Shown here: piece after piece, positions 1-6,708 of the stretch | Position numbering within the stretch: the first letter of the stretch is position 1 | Layout of the letters: each line of letters begins with the position of its first letter | Assembly (NCBI GenBank): GCA_900554715.1 | Contig: USIN01000037.1 | Location: 1-12,280, forward strand | Length of the DNA: 12,280 nt | Origin: an uncultured Bacteroidales bacterium | GTDB lineage: Bacteria; Bacteroidota; Bacteroidia; Bacteroidales; Muribaculaceae | Direction of reading: 5' to 3' | Position numbers and translations under genes: made by a program | The notes under the pieces: model-generated | Database searches by the model: none | What the model was told of the DNA's origin: nothing | What the model saw: only the letters and a program-made list of their open reading frames with translations

Positions 1-27
1 GGAGATTGATGTAGTATAATGTTGAGT

Positions 28-43
28 TGCCGTCCTGACGGCA
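28..43. repeat. Short GC-rich hairpin in the leader region
   Basis: TGCCGTC and GACGGCA form a perfect 7-bp inverted repeat around a 2-base centre. In practice this means a 5- to 6-bp stem with a small loop. No T-run follows on either strand, so it is not a convincing intrinsic terminator. It could be the end of an upstream transcription unit or an intergenic repeat element. Confidence 0.35.
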
Positions 44-49
44 TAGGGA

Positions 50-73
50 CTTCTGACCTTATGTTCTTATGTT
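50..73 (+). repeat. Octamer repeat array, copy 1
   Basis: Three 8-bp units in tandem: CTTCTGAC, CTTATGTT, CTTATGTT. The 15-base stretch CTTATGTTCTTATGT occurs again exactly at 10394-10408, and related octamers lie at 9826-9860 on the other strand. It is therefore part of a dispersed low-complexity repeat family. Here it is intergenic, upstream of the porX-like gene. Confidence 0.7.
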
Positions 74-96
74 CATGATTGTGCGTTATGTTAATA

Positions 97-124
97 ATTG
101 TGCATTGTGAATTGTGCATTGTGC
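97..124 (+). repeat. Heptamer tandem repeat (ATTGTGC)
   Basis: Four consecutive 7-bp units: ATTGTGC, ATTGTGA, ATTGTGC, ATTGTGC. A further isolated ATTGTGC lies at 78-84. The array sits just upstream of the porX promoter box and supplies the TTG used as its possible -33 element. Confidence 0.8.
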
Positions 125-140
125 ATTTTTATTACCTTTG
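112..140 (+). promoter_or_regulatory. Bacteroidetes-type promoter for the porX-tsaE-birA operon
   Basis: TACCTTTG at 133-140 matches the Bacteroidetes -7 consensus TAnnTTTG. A TTG at 112-114, inside the heptamer array, is 18 bases upstream and is a weaker -33 match. Transcription would start near 145, leaving a short A-rich leader of about 18 bases before the ATG at 163. No Shine-Dalgarno is visible, which is usual in this phylum. Confidence 0.5.
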
Positions 141-162
141 TTGGATATAAAAACGTGATTAT

Positions 163-1713
163 ATGGCAGCAAACGCTCAACATAATATTCTCTGGGCCGA
201 CGATGAGATCGATCTGCTCAAACCCCACCTGATGTTCCTGAAAAACAAGGGTTATAACGTCACCACGGCCAACAACGGCAGTGACGCGCTCGAGATGGCT
301 TCGGCACAGCCCTTCGACCTCATCATTCTCGACGAGAACATGCCAGGCCTCACGGGTCTCGAGACCCTGACGCGCATCAAGCAGAGCCTGCCGCATGTGC
401 CGGTGATAATGATCACCAAGAGCGAGGAAGAGAACATCATGGACCAGGCCGTCGGCAACAAAATAGCCGACTACCTCATCAAGCCGGTCAACCCCAACCA
501 GATACTCATCGCGATAAAAAAGATACTCCACAGCGACCGCCTCGTGGCCGACCAGGCCACACGCGACTACCGCGAGGACTTCGCCAACATCTCGCACCTC
601 ATCAACAGCGCGTCAACTATCGAGGACTGGTATGACCTCTACGGCAAGCTCGTCTACCGCGAGCTTGAGCTGGCGTCGACCGACACCAACATGGACGAGA
701 TGCTCGACATGCAGAAAATCGAGGCCAACTCTGAGTTCAACAAATGGGTCAGACGCAACTACGAGACATGGGTGACGACCGACAACCATCCGCTGATGAG
801 TCCCGAGGTGCTGCCGCGCAAGGTGTTCCCGCTGCTCGACAAAGGCGAGAAGGTCTTCTTCATACTCATCGACAACTTCCGTCTCGACCAGTGGCGCACG
901 GTGATGCCTCTGCTGAGCGATATGTTCACCATCGAGGAAGAGCTCTACACCTCGATTCTGCCGACGGCGACGCAATATGCCCGCAACGCCATTTTCTCGG
1001 GTCTCATGCCTGTAGGCATAGAGAAGATGTTTCCCGACCTGTGGGTCGACGAGGACTCGGAGGAAGGCAAGAATCTCAACGAGTCACCGCTGATCGCCAC
1101 CCTCTTCGACCGCTACCGCCGCCACTGCCGTTTCTCATACAATAAAATCAACGACAGCGCCGCAGGCGAAAAGCTCATCAGCGAGTTCAGCCGCCTCGAG
1201 GGCAATGACCTCAACGTCATCGTGCTCAACTTCGTCGACATGCTGTCGCACGCGCGCACGGAGTCGAAGATGATACGCGAGCTCGCGTCGACCAACGCCG
1301 CCTACCGCTCGCTGACCGAGTCGTGGTTCCGCCATTCGTCGGCGCTCGAACTGTTCAAGACCATCGCCGCCAAGGGCTACAAGATTGTGCTCACGACTGA
1401 CCACGGCACCATACGCGTCGACAACCCCATCAAGATTGTCGGCGACCGCAACACCAACACCAACCTGCGCTATAAATTAGGCAAGAACCTCAACTACAAC
1501 CCCAAACAGGTCTATGAAATCAAGCAGCCGGTCAAATTCGGGCTGCCCGCGCCCAACGTGTCGACGGCATACATCTTCGCCACAAACCGCAGCTTCTTTG
1601 CCTACCCCAACAACTACAACTACTACGTGCAATATTATACCGGCACCTTCCAGCACGGAGGCATCTCGCTCGAAGAGATGCTTGTGCCGCTGATAACCCT
1701 GACAGCTAAATGA
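163..1713 (+). CDS. porX: PorX-like response regulator with PglZ phosphodiesterase domain
   Basis: Residues 1-125 form a CheY-like receiver domain. The acidic pair D13/D14, phosphoacceptor D57 (in ILDENMPG), switch residue T85 and K107 (in YLIKP) are all present. The rest is a PglZ domain of the alkaline phosphatase superfamily. Its visible metal-site candidates are D237 (IDNFRLDQW), T270 (LPTATQYARN), D359 and H363 (VDMLSH), D413-H414 (TTDHG) and H498 (FQHGG). The length of 516 residues is close to the 518 I recall for Porphyromonas gingivalis PorX. In bacteria with type IX secretion PorX acts with the PorY kinase and an ECF sigma factor, and its PglZ domain cleaves oligonucleotides. PorX-like proteins also occur in Bacteroidales lacking that secretion system, so the role here may differ. 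All receiver and PglZ key residues look intact. The start is the only ATG giving a complete receiver domain. The gene ends in an ATGA overlap with tsaE. Confidence 0.9.
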   Translation: MAANAQHNILWADDEIDLLKPHLMFLKNKGYNVTTANNGSDALEMASAQPFDLIILDENMPGLTGLETLTRIKQSLPHVPVIMITKSEEENIMDQAVGNKIADYLIKPVNPNQILIAIKKILHSDRLVADQATRDYREDFANISHLINSASTIEDWYDLYGKLVYRELELASTDTNMDEMLDMQKIEANSEFNKWVRRNYETWVTTDNHPLMSPEVLPRKVFPLLDKGEKVFFILIDNFRLDQWRTVMPLLSDMFTIEEELYTSILPTATQYARNAIFSGLMPVGIEKMFPDLWVDEDSEEGKNLNESPLIATLFDRYRRHCRFSYNKINDSAAGEKLISEFSRLEGNDLNVIVLNFVDMLSHARTESKMIRELASTNAAYRSLTESWFRHSSALELFKTIAAKGYKIVLTTDHGTIRVDNPIKIVGDRNTNTNLRYKLGKNLNYNPKQVYEIKQPVKFGLPAPNVSTAYIFATNRSFFAYPNNYNYYVQYYTGTFQHGGISLEEMLVPLITLTAK

Positions 1714-2135
1714 CAATGAACGTGATACACATCTCAGACGTCGCTGACCTCGGCCGCGCGGCGGCCGACTTCGCCTCGCAGATCGGCGACCGCCGCATCT
1801 TCACTTTCTACGGCGAGATGGGCGCCGGCAAGACGACCTTCATCAGCGCCCTCGCGCGCCATCTCGGCGTCGACGAAGGCGAGGCCAACTCGCCGTCGTT
1901 CGCCATCGTCAACGAATATACCGCCGCCGACGGCTCGCTCATCTACCACTTTGACCTCTACCGCCTCGACAGCGAGGCCGAGGCCTACGATATCGGTGTC
2001 GACGACTACTTCGACTCGGGCGCCCTCTGCCTTATCGAATGGCCCGAGCGTCTGGGCTCGCTGCTGCCCGACGAGGCCGTCAGGGTCGACATACGCGTCA
2101 ACGACGACAACAGCCGCGACCTCATCATCTCATGA
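1710..2135 (+). CDS. tsaE: tRNA threonylcarbamoyladenosine biosynthesis ATPase TsaE
   Basis: TsaE is the P-loop ATPase that works with TsaB and TsaD to place threonylcarbamoyl on A37 of ANN-decoding tRNAs in the cytoplasm. The 141-residue protein is of normal size. It has a Walker A motif GEMGAGKTT (35-43), the family block SPSFAIVNEY (61-70), HFDLYRL (80-86) and the diagnostic IEWPERL (109-115). The ATG at 1710 overlaps the porX stop as ATGA, which implies translational coupling. A second in-frame ATG two codons on is an alternative start that would make no functional difference. Sharing an operon with a regulator and birA looks like housekeeping linkage rather than a pathway. Confidence 0.95.
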   Translation: MTMNVIHISDVADLGRAAADFASQIGDRRIFTFYGEMGAGKTTFISALARHLGVDEGEANSPSFAIVNEYTAADGSLIYHFDLYRLDSEAEAYDIGVDDYFDSGALCLIEWPERLGSLLPDEAVRVDIRVNDDNSRDLIIS

Positions 2136-2881
2136 AGCCCGAGATAATAAAGGTCGACAGCGCCGCGTCGACCAATAGCCTGCTCGCCGCCCGTGCTGCC
2201 GAACTCGGCCACGGCAGCGTCATCGTCGCCACGGCGCAGACGGCAGGACGCGGCCAGCGCGGCAACACATGGGAGTCTGAGCCGGGCAAAAACCTCACTT
2301 TCTCCGTTCTGCTGCGCCCCGAGGCTATCGAGGCGCGGCGTCAGTTCGAGCTGTCGATGTCTGTTGCCCTGTCGCTGCGCGACGCCATCGCCGCTCTTGT
2401 CGGCGATGCCGCCGAGGTGACGGTCAAATGGCCCAATGACATCTATGCCGGCGACCGCAAGATCTGCGGCATACTCATCGAAAACACCCTTTCGGGCAAA
2501 GGCATAACGCACTCTGTCGTCGGCGCGGGCGTCAACATCAACCAGCGCCGCTTTGTCAGCGACGCGCCTAATCCCGTGTCGGTCGTCATACTCACCGGAC
2601 ACGAACACGACCTCGACACCACGATGGCCGAGATTGCCGCGCGCATCGTCGGCGATTTCGACCGCTACGAGATCGCGCCCGACCCCGAGGCGCTCAAAAC
2701 CCGCTATATGTCACAGCTATGGCGCCGCGACGGCTTTCACCCCTACCGAGACGCCGCCACGGGCGAAGTGTTTGAGGCCGAAATCGCCGACATCGACCTC
2801 GCCGGCCCGATCACCCTCCGCCGCCATGACGGCACCCTCGGCACCTACGCCTTCAAGGAAGTGGCCGCATTGCTGACATAA
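2132..2881 (+). CDS. birA: Biotin--[acetyl-CoA-carboxylase] ligase, short class without HTH
   Basis: This enzyme activates biotin with ATP and transfers it to the lysine of biotin carboxyl carrier proteins. The 249-residue product carries the catalytic BPL domain: GRGQRGNTW (39-47) for the biotinyl-AMP loop, KWPNDIY (99-105), KICGILIEN (110-118) and GAGVNIN (131-137), then a small C-terminal domain. It lacks the N-terminal winged-helix DNA-binding domain of E. coli BirA, so it is a group I ligase with no repressor function. The frame is open further upstream, but the ATG at 2132 overlaps the tsaE stop as ATGA and puts the first family motif (STN, residues 13-15) at the expected place. The gene converges on the AbiE toxin gene 18 bases away, with no clear terminator between them. 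Confidence 0.93.
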   Translation: MKPEIIKVDSAASTNSLLAARAAELGHGSVIVATAQTAGRGQRGNTWESEPGKNLTFSVLLRPEAIEARRQFELSMSVALSLRDAIAALVGDAAEVTVKWPNDIYAGDRKICGILIENTLSGKGITHSVVGAGVNINQRRFVSDAPNPVSVVILTGHEHDLDTTMAEIAARIVGDFDRYEIAPDPEALKTRYMSQLWRRDGFHPYRDAATGEVFEAEIADIDLAGPITLRRHDGTLGTYAFKEVAALLT

Positions 2882-2899
2882 AAGACAAAAAGAATCCTT

Positions 2900-3727
2900 T
2901 CATTCCAATATCATCATCTTAGATAATTGTAAAAAATAGTCATTAGACCAGATTCTGAGATCTTCGGGATTTTTGACAAAGGGCATGACATCGTCTTTGA
3001 CCTGATTTATGTTCGCCGATGCCAGCCGGTTCTGTAACAACGCCATGAATCCGTCGCGGTCAACCACTTCATTATTAAATTGAAGTACTCGCTCGGCAAG
3101 ATGAGAAAACCCGAGAGGAATGTTGTGTCTGACATACCATTCAAAATCATACCAGTCTCGTCCCTTGGCCCTGTTTTTCCAGGTGCGATAGACCAAAGCG
3201 TGCATCTTCCCGGCAAATAAATCTGGAAGCGTGAAGCAGCGTGTCATGAATGAATGAGGCCGAAGAAGAAGCTTCTGTTCTGTCCTGAAATTAAGAGGCG
3301 GCTGCGTGTCAACCTCGATTTTTATTTTAATAGACCTGTCAGTGCGGAAAGTGATGTCATAGACATCGGTATTGTCTTTGAGAAAGGCAGACTCAACCCT
3401 GCCGAAGTTTCCCTTGTCTTTCTTTTTAATCTCAACATCTCTGCCTACGACAGCGAACTCATCGATAATAGGCTGAAAATATTTTGTAAAGTCGAAATTG
3501 TCGTCAGGCACGAGCAGCGAAAAATCCATATCTTCGCTAAAGCGCTGCAAACCATGGAATATGCGCAGACATGTACCGCCATAGAAAGCCGCCACATTAA
3601 AGAAACCGCCGTTGTAGAGGCCGGCGAGTATCACCTGCTGGTTTACCTCAAAAATGGCATTTCTTCTCTGCTGTTCCGTCGTCATGTCGTATGCGGCGAG
3701 CATGCTGTCATAAATGTCGTTTTTCAT
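2900..3727 (-). CDS. abiEii: AbiEii-like nucleotidyltransferase toxin of a type IV toxin-antitoxin pair
   Basis: The 275-residue protein belongs to the AbiEii/MNT-like nucleotidyltransferase family. Visible motifs in order are GGT (50-52), RFSEDMDFS (62-70, holding the metal-binding D66 and D68), a KIEVD strand (136-140), DLFAGKMHAL (169-178) and KGRDWYDFEWY (188-198). All positions expected for catalysis are present, so it is probably active. Family members modify the acceptor end of tRNA or otherwise transfer nucleotides, which stops growth and can abort phage infection. The start codon overlaps the antitoxin stop as ATGA. Base composition is clearly lower in GC than the neighbours (25 of 60 GC at 2941-3000 against 40 of 60 at 2641-2700 in birA), which fits acquisition by transfer. 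The long frame on the opposite strand is judged a shadow. Confidence 0.9.
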   Translation of the reverse strand: MKNDIYDSMLAAYDMTTEQQRRNAIFEVNQQVILAGLYNGGFFNVAAFYGGTCLRIFHGLQRFSEDMDFSLLVPDDNFDFTKYFQPIIDEFAVVGRDVEIKKKDKGNFGRVESAFLKDNTDVYDITFRTDRSIKIKIEVDTQPPLNFRTEQKLLLRPHSFMTRCFTLPDLFAGKMHALVYRTWKNRAKGRDWYDFEWYVRHNIPLGFSHLAERVLQFNNEVVDRDGFMALLQNRLASANINQVKDDVMPFVKNPEDLRIWSNDYFLQLSKMMILE

Positions 3728-4350
3728 CGTTTCAGATATTTCAATACTGTACGTATGGATTCTGATTTCTTACCTACCTTTATGTACTCCTCAAATATCC
3801 GCGCATCCATCTGCATGAAGGCCTCGATGTCCAGTCTTATGTCGTCTTCAAGATATGTTCTGACATCTTTAAGATACCGGAGATTGACCTGCGGGGAAGC
3901 GGCTATCAAATCACACAAAGCCTTTTCGGGCGTCGAGATTACAAAAGCATAACCGTCATTTTGCACATACGTGAGCCCGACTGAAAAGGCTTGTTTTGAT
4001 ATGCCTGTGTACTCGAAACGGCCCAACGACGTATCAAAGCTCCTCGCGTGCTTTAGTGTCATTGACTGCGTGACGTATACAGCCTCCGGTATTAAGCCGT
4101 AATAACGCAATGCCGTCGACATAGAAACGTATGACGGCGCGTAAAGATGGTTGGCAATCAATTCGGTCGACAGCATTTTACCCGTTACCTCAGGACTACA
4201 GACATAAAGCCCCTTCTTCAGGCGTATAAGCTGCCGCTCGCGCTCAAGCAGTCTTATTTTCTGGTCGCTTCTTTTGAGCCGAGGGAAGAAAGACTCCAGC
4301 GCAGAAGCCGTCACAGGTATATTACCTATTTGCTCTAATGGATTGTTCAT
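3724..4350 (-). CDS. abiEi: AbiEi-like antitoxin and transcriptional autoregulator
   Basis: The 208-residue protein lies directly upstream of the AbiEii toxin gene and is coupled to it by an ATGA overlap. It has an N-terminal winged-helix region with the family block IRLKKGLYV, and a C-terminal domain with the block VSMSTALRYYGLIPE, both typical of AbiEi antitoxins. In this family the N-terminal part binds inverted repeats in its own promoter and the C-terminal part neutralises the toxin. The frame remains open upstream to 4395, but the ATG at 4350 is preferred. The longer version would translate through the promoter and the inverted repeat and gives a cysteine-rich, non-homologous leader. 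The promoter box lies so close that the mRNA would be nearly leaderless. GC is low, as for its partner. Confidence 0.88.
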   Translation of the reverse strand: MNNPLEQIGNIPVTASALESFFPRLKRSDQKIRLLERERQLIRLKKGLYVCSPEVTGKMLSTELIANHLYAPSYVSMSTALRYYGLIPEAVYVTQSMTLKHARSFDTSLGRFEYTGISKQAFSVGLTYVQNDGYAFVISTPEKALCDLIAASPQVNLRYLKDVRTYLEDDIRLDIEAFMQMDARIFEEYIKVGKKSESIRTVLKYLKR

Positions 4351-4354
4351 AGCG

Positions 4355-4387
4355 CAAATATAGTCATTTTTTGAACAGCAAAGCCAA
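4355..4387 (-). promoter_or_regulatory. Candidate promoter of the abiE operon
   Basis: Read on the minus strand, 4362-4355 is TATATTTG, a perfect TAnnTTTG -7 box. A TTGG at 4387-4384, 21 bases upstream, could serve as the -33 element. The box ends only 4 bases before the abiEi ATG, so the transcript would begin at or next to the start codon. The -33 candidate lies in the loop of the inverted repeat at 4369-4411. Confidence 0.55.
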
Positions 4388-4411
4388 TAAAACAAGCTTT
4401 TCTGTTCAAAA
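4369..4411. repeat. 16-bp inverted repeat, candidate AbiEi operator
   Basis: TTTTGAACAGCAAAGC (4369-4384) pairs with GCTTTTCTGTTCAAAA (4396-4411), with one mismatch and an 11-base AT-rich spacer. It covers the -33 region of the abiE promoter, where AbiEi proteins are known to bind inverted repeats and autorepress. No T-run follows on the minus strand, so it is a poor terminator for the B12 operon that ends just upstream. A terminator role in the other direction (AAAATTTT follows on +) is weak. Confidence 0.6.
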
Positions 4412-4443
4412 TTTTACTTAAAGAGCGCTATTTTTTACTTAAA
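4412..4443. repeat. Imperfect direct repeat duplicating the 3' end of the DUF2284 gene
   Basis: TTTTACTTAAA occurs at 4412-4422 and again at 4433-4443. The match continues into GCGCT on both sides, with a 2-base gap. The second copy is the last codons and stop of the DUF2284 gene (4435-4452). The first is a degenerate copy (4414-4429) lying just outside it, next to the abiE island. Confidence 0.6.
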
Positions 4444-4977
4444 CAGGGCGCTGACAAGGACCAGATAGTCGGGGGCGCAGCCGTTGTGCCCCCATTTGAG
4501 CTCGAGGCCGAAGAGGCGGCCGAGGGTCAGGGAGATGTCGAAACCGAAGGCTTCGAGCGACGGCCGCACTTTGTCGGGATGACGGCACGGAAGCTTTTTG
4601 AGCCGGGCACAGGGTTTGTCGCCGCAATAGAGACAACGCCCGACATAGGCGAAGGCGCGGCCGCCGGTCTCGCGCTCGAGTTCGAGCAGCCGGCGTTCTA
4701 TCTTCAGACGTTCGGGCCGTATGAAATCCTGCACTTCAGACAAGAGCAGCGGTCGGGCAGGCACAATTTTTGTAGCATATATAACCGCGCTCTCATAGCG
4801 CCGCAGCTCGGCATCGGCGTCGAACTCGAAGGGCGGACAGCCCCAGCTCGCGCCATAGCCCGGACACTCGCGGCAGAAACGTATGAATTTATCGGCGTCG
4901 CGGTAGCCGGCGATATAATCGGCGACCGGAATCTCGGCTGTCAGCTCTTCGACAGTATAATCGGGAAAGGTTTTCAT
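4435..4977 (-). CDS. DUF2284 family cysteine-rich predicted metal-binding protein
   Basis: The 180-residue protein has no signal peptide or membrane segment, so it is probably cytosolic. It has eight cysteines in two groups: C35, C38 and C47 in the block CRECPGYGASWGCPPF, then C115, C118, C123 and C131 in a GRCLYCGDKPCARL-type block, and C167 near the end. This spacing is the hallmark of DUF2284 and suggests one or two Fe-S clusters or bound metal ions. The function is unknown. It is the last gene of the B12 uptake operon, with a single base between the btuD stop and its ATG (TGATATG), so it is probably made under riboswitch control. A role in reducing or processing imported corrinoid is an inference from context only. 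Its 3' end is partly duplicated next to the AbiE island. Confidence 0.85.
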   Translation of the reverse strand: MKTFPDYTVEELTAEIPVADYIAGYRDADKFIRFCRECPGYGASWGCPPFEFDADAELRRYESAVIYATKIVPARPLLLSEVQDFIRPERLKIERRLLELERETGGRAFAYVGRCLYCGDKPCARLKKLPCRHPDKVRPSLEAFGFDISLTLGRLFGLELKWGHNGCAPDYLVLVSALFK

Positions 4978-4978
4978 A

Positions 4979-5710
4979 TCAAGGCTTTCGGTCTAATAAA
5001 TCGAGGTGAAACAGACGGTTGATATGCCCCGCGGCGACCATTTCGTCGACCGGCAGACAGACGAGTCGCGGCGTGTCTATCAATGCTATCGCATCACTGA
5101 GCTTCAGGGCTATATCAAGCTCGTGGGTCGAATAGAGTATCGTCTTGCCGTGCTCGCGGGCGAGGCGGCCGAGCAGGCTGCAGAGTTCATAGCGGTTGGG
5201 GAGGTCGAGGAACGACGTCGGCTCGTCGAGCAGAATGACGGGCGTCGTCTGTGCCAGTGCACGCGCTATCATCACGCGCTGACACTCGCCGTCGCTCATG
5301 CGGTCAAGTGTGCGGTCGGCATACGCGGACATGCCTACGGCTTCGAGCGAGTCGTCGACGATGTCGCGGTCGGCCTTAGACAGTCGGCCGATCCAGTCGG
5401 TATAGGGCGCGCGGCCGAGGGCGACGACGTCGCGGCAGCTGAGGTTGGCGATGCGTGTGCGCTCGGTCGACACGAAGGCGAGCGCGCGGGCAAGCCTCGG
5501 TGACGGCGTCGCAGCCACATCGAGACCGCCGACAGTAATCGTGCCATCATAACGTCGGTTGAGGCCGGCGATGGCCCGCAGGAGGGTCGATTTGCCGCTG
5601 CCGTTGCGTCCGAGCAGTGCAGTCAGGCTACCGCCGTCGATTGTGGCCGTCGCCTTGTCGATCAGCGTGTTGTCGCCGAAACTTATGGTGAGATCGCGTA
5701 GTTCTATCAT
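4979..5710 (-). CDS. btuD: ABC transporter ATP-binding protein for corrinoid import (BtuD-like)
   Basis: The 243-residue ATPase is of the FecE/BtuD type. It has Walker A GRNGSGKST (34-42), an ABC signature MSDGECQRV (138-146), Walker B VILLDEPTSFLD (158-169) and a switch histidine H196 (STHELD). The signature departs from LSGGQ at three positions. The Q-loop region reads FVSTERT, with E83 where glutamine is usual; as I recall, Bacteroidales FecE-type proteins often have this. It would power import through the BtuC-like permease, whose gene ends in an ATGA overlap with this start. The chemistry alone cannot separate B12 from haem or siderophore import. The riboswitch and the BtuG/BtuB-like genes make corrinoid the best call. 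Confidence 0.88.
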   Translation of the reverse strand: MIELRDLTISFGDNTLIDKATATIDGGSLTALLGRNGSGKSTLLRAIAGLNRRYDGTITVGGLDVAATPSPRLARALAFVSTERTRIANLSCRDVVALGRAPYTDWIGRLSKADRDIVDDSLEAVGMSAYADRTLDRMSDGECQRVMIARALAQTTPVILLDEPTSFLDLPNRYELCSLLGRLAREHGKTILYSTHELDIALKLSDAIALIDTPRLVCLPVDEMVAAGHINRLFHLDLLDRKP

Positions 5711-6708
5711 CGGGTCATGGTGTTATTGCGTAAGACAATCCAGACAACGACCGGTATGCCGAGGAGCGCCGTTATGGCGTTGACAGGCAAGAGGAAGAGT
5801 TTGGAGACAATGTCGCAGACGAGCATCACGGCAGCGCCCGTCAGGGCCGTCGCCGGAACCATCACCCGGTGGTCGCCGCGGGCAAACAGCAGCCTCGTCA
5901 CATGAGGCATGGCAAGGCCGATGAAGCCGATCGGGCCGCAGAAAGCCGTGACCGTGCCGGCTAACAGTGTCGTCGAAGCGAAAATCAGCAGTCGCGAGCG
6001 ACGGATATCAAGACCCATCGTGACGGCATATTCCTGTCCGAAAAGCAGGAGATTGAGCGCCTTGATGGTGACGACGGCAAGGATAAAACCGACGGCGACG
6101 GCGGGAATGATAATCCACAGCTGCGAGACAGTGACGTCGCCGAGCGAACCCATCGTCCAGATGACAAAGTTCTTGAGGGCTTCCTCGCGGCTGAGATACT
6201 GGAGAATCTGCACGATGGCGCCGACACCCGACGAGAACATCATGCCGAGAATGAGTATCACCATTATGTCTTTGATGCGGTGGCCGACGACCGCCACGAC
6301 GATGAGTACGGCGGCAGCGCCGACCCAGGCAGCACCGGCTATGCCAAGCGACGAGACAAGCGCCGGCAGGCCTAAAAAAGGGGCACCGAGCATGAACAGC
6401 GCCACGCCGAGCGACGCGCCCGAGCTAATGCCCAGCACGTATGGGCCGGCCAAAGGATTACGAAAGAGAGTCTGCATCTGGAGGCCGCTGACCGACAGCG
6501 CCGCGCCGACCGTAAGAGCCATCACGGCCTTGACGAGACGAAAATTGATGACTATTGCCGAGGTCATCGGGTCGCTGTCGGCGCCCGCCAGAACGGCGAA
6601 AACGCGCCCGAGCGGTATATTGACCGAGCCGACGGCAAGGTCGACGACAAAAAGCGCCGCCGTCGCCAAGCCTATGACAATGAATAATATGGCCGTCCGA
6701 TTTTTCAT
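5707..6708 (-). CDS. btuC: FecCD-family ABC permease for corrinoid import (BtuC-like)
   Basis: The 333-residue inner-membrane protein is hydrophobic throughout. It shows about ten membrane segments and a short N-terminal positive stretch, the usual size for BtuC/FhuB/FecD permeases. Conserved blocks include GLQMQTLFRNPLAGPYVLG (75-93), the ATPase-contact block GPIGFIGLAMPHVTR (258-272) and the C-terminal LPVNAITALLGIPV (307-320). It would form a homodimer bound by two BtuD-like subunits and receive substrate from the BtuF-like lipoprotein. It overlaps both neighbours by ATGA. A long open frame on the opposite strand reflects codon bias and is not a gene. Confidence 0.9.
   Translation of the reverse strand: MKNRTAILFIVIGLATAALFVVDLAVGSVNIPLGRVFAVLAGADSDPMTSAIVINFRLVKAVMALTVGAALSVSGLQMQTLFRNPLAGPYVLGISSGASLGVALFMLGAPFLGLPALVSSLGIAGAAWVGAAAVLIVVAVVGHRIKDIMVILILGMMFSSGVGAIVQILQYLSREEALKNFVIWTMGSLGDVTVSQLWIIIPAVAVGFILAVVTIKALNLLLFGQEYAVTMGLDIRRSRLLIFASTTLLAGTVTAFCGPIGFIGLAMPHVTRLLFARGDHRVMVPATALTGAAVMLVCDIVSKLFLLPVNAITALLGIPVVVWIVLRNNTMTR

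Noticed and set aside
50..130. CRISPR array or leader
   Set aside because: The 7- and 8-bp units are directly adjacent with no spacers and no Cas genes nearby.
2039..2131. Earlier birA start at 2039
   Set aside because: It would overlap tsaE by nearly 100 bases and adds an arginine-rich stretch foreign to biotin ligases. The ATGA-coupled ATG at 2132 fits the family.
3254..3952. 232-codon open frame on the plus strand across the abiE genes
   Set aside because: It is antisense to two well-supported overlapping genes, has no recognisable motif and no promoter or start context.
4351..4395. Earlier abiEi start at 4395
   Set aside because: It would translate through the promoter box and part of the inverted repeat, giving a non-homologous cysteine-rich leader.
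4369..4411. Inverted repeat as terminator of the B12 operon
   Set aside because: On the minus strand the stem is followed by A-rich sequence and not a T-run, and it sits on the abiE promoter, so an operator is the better reading.
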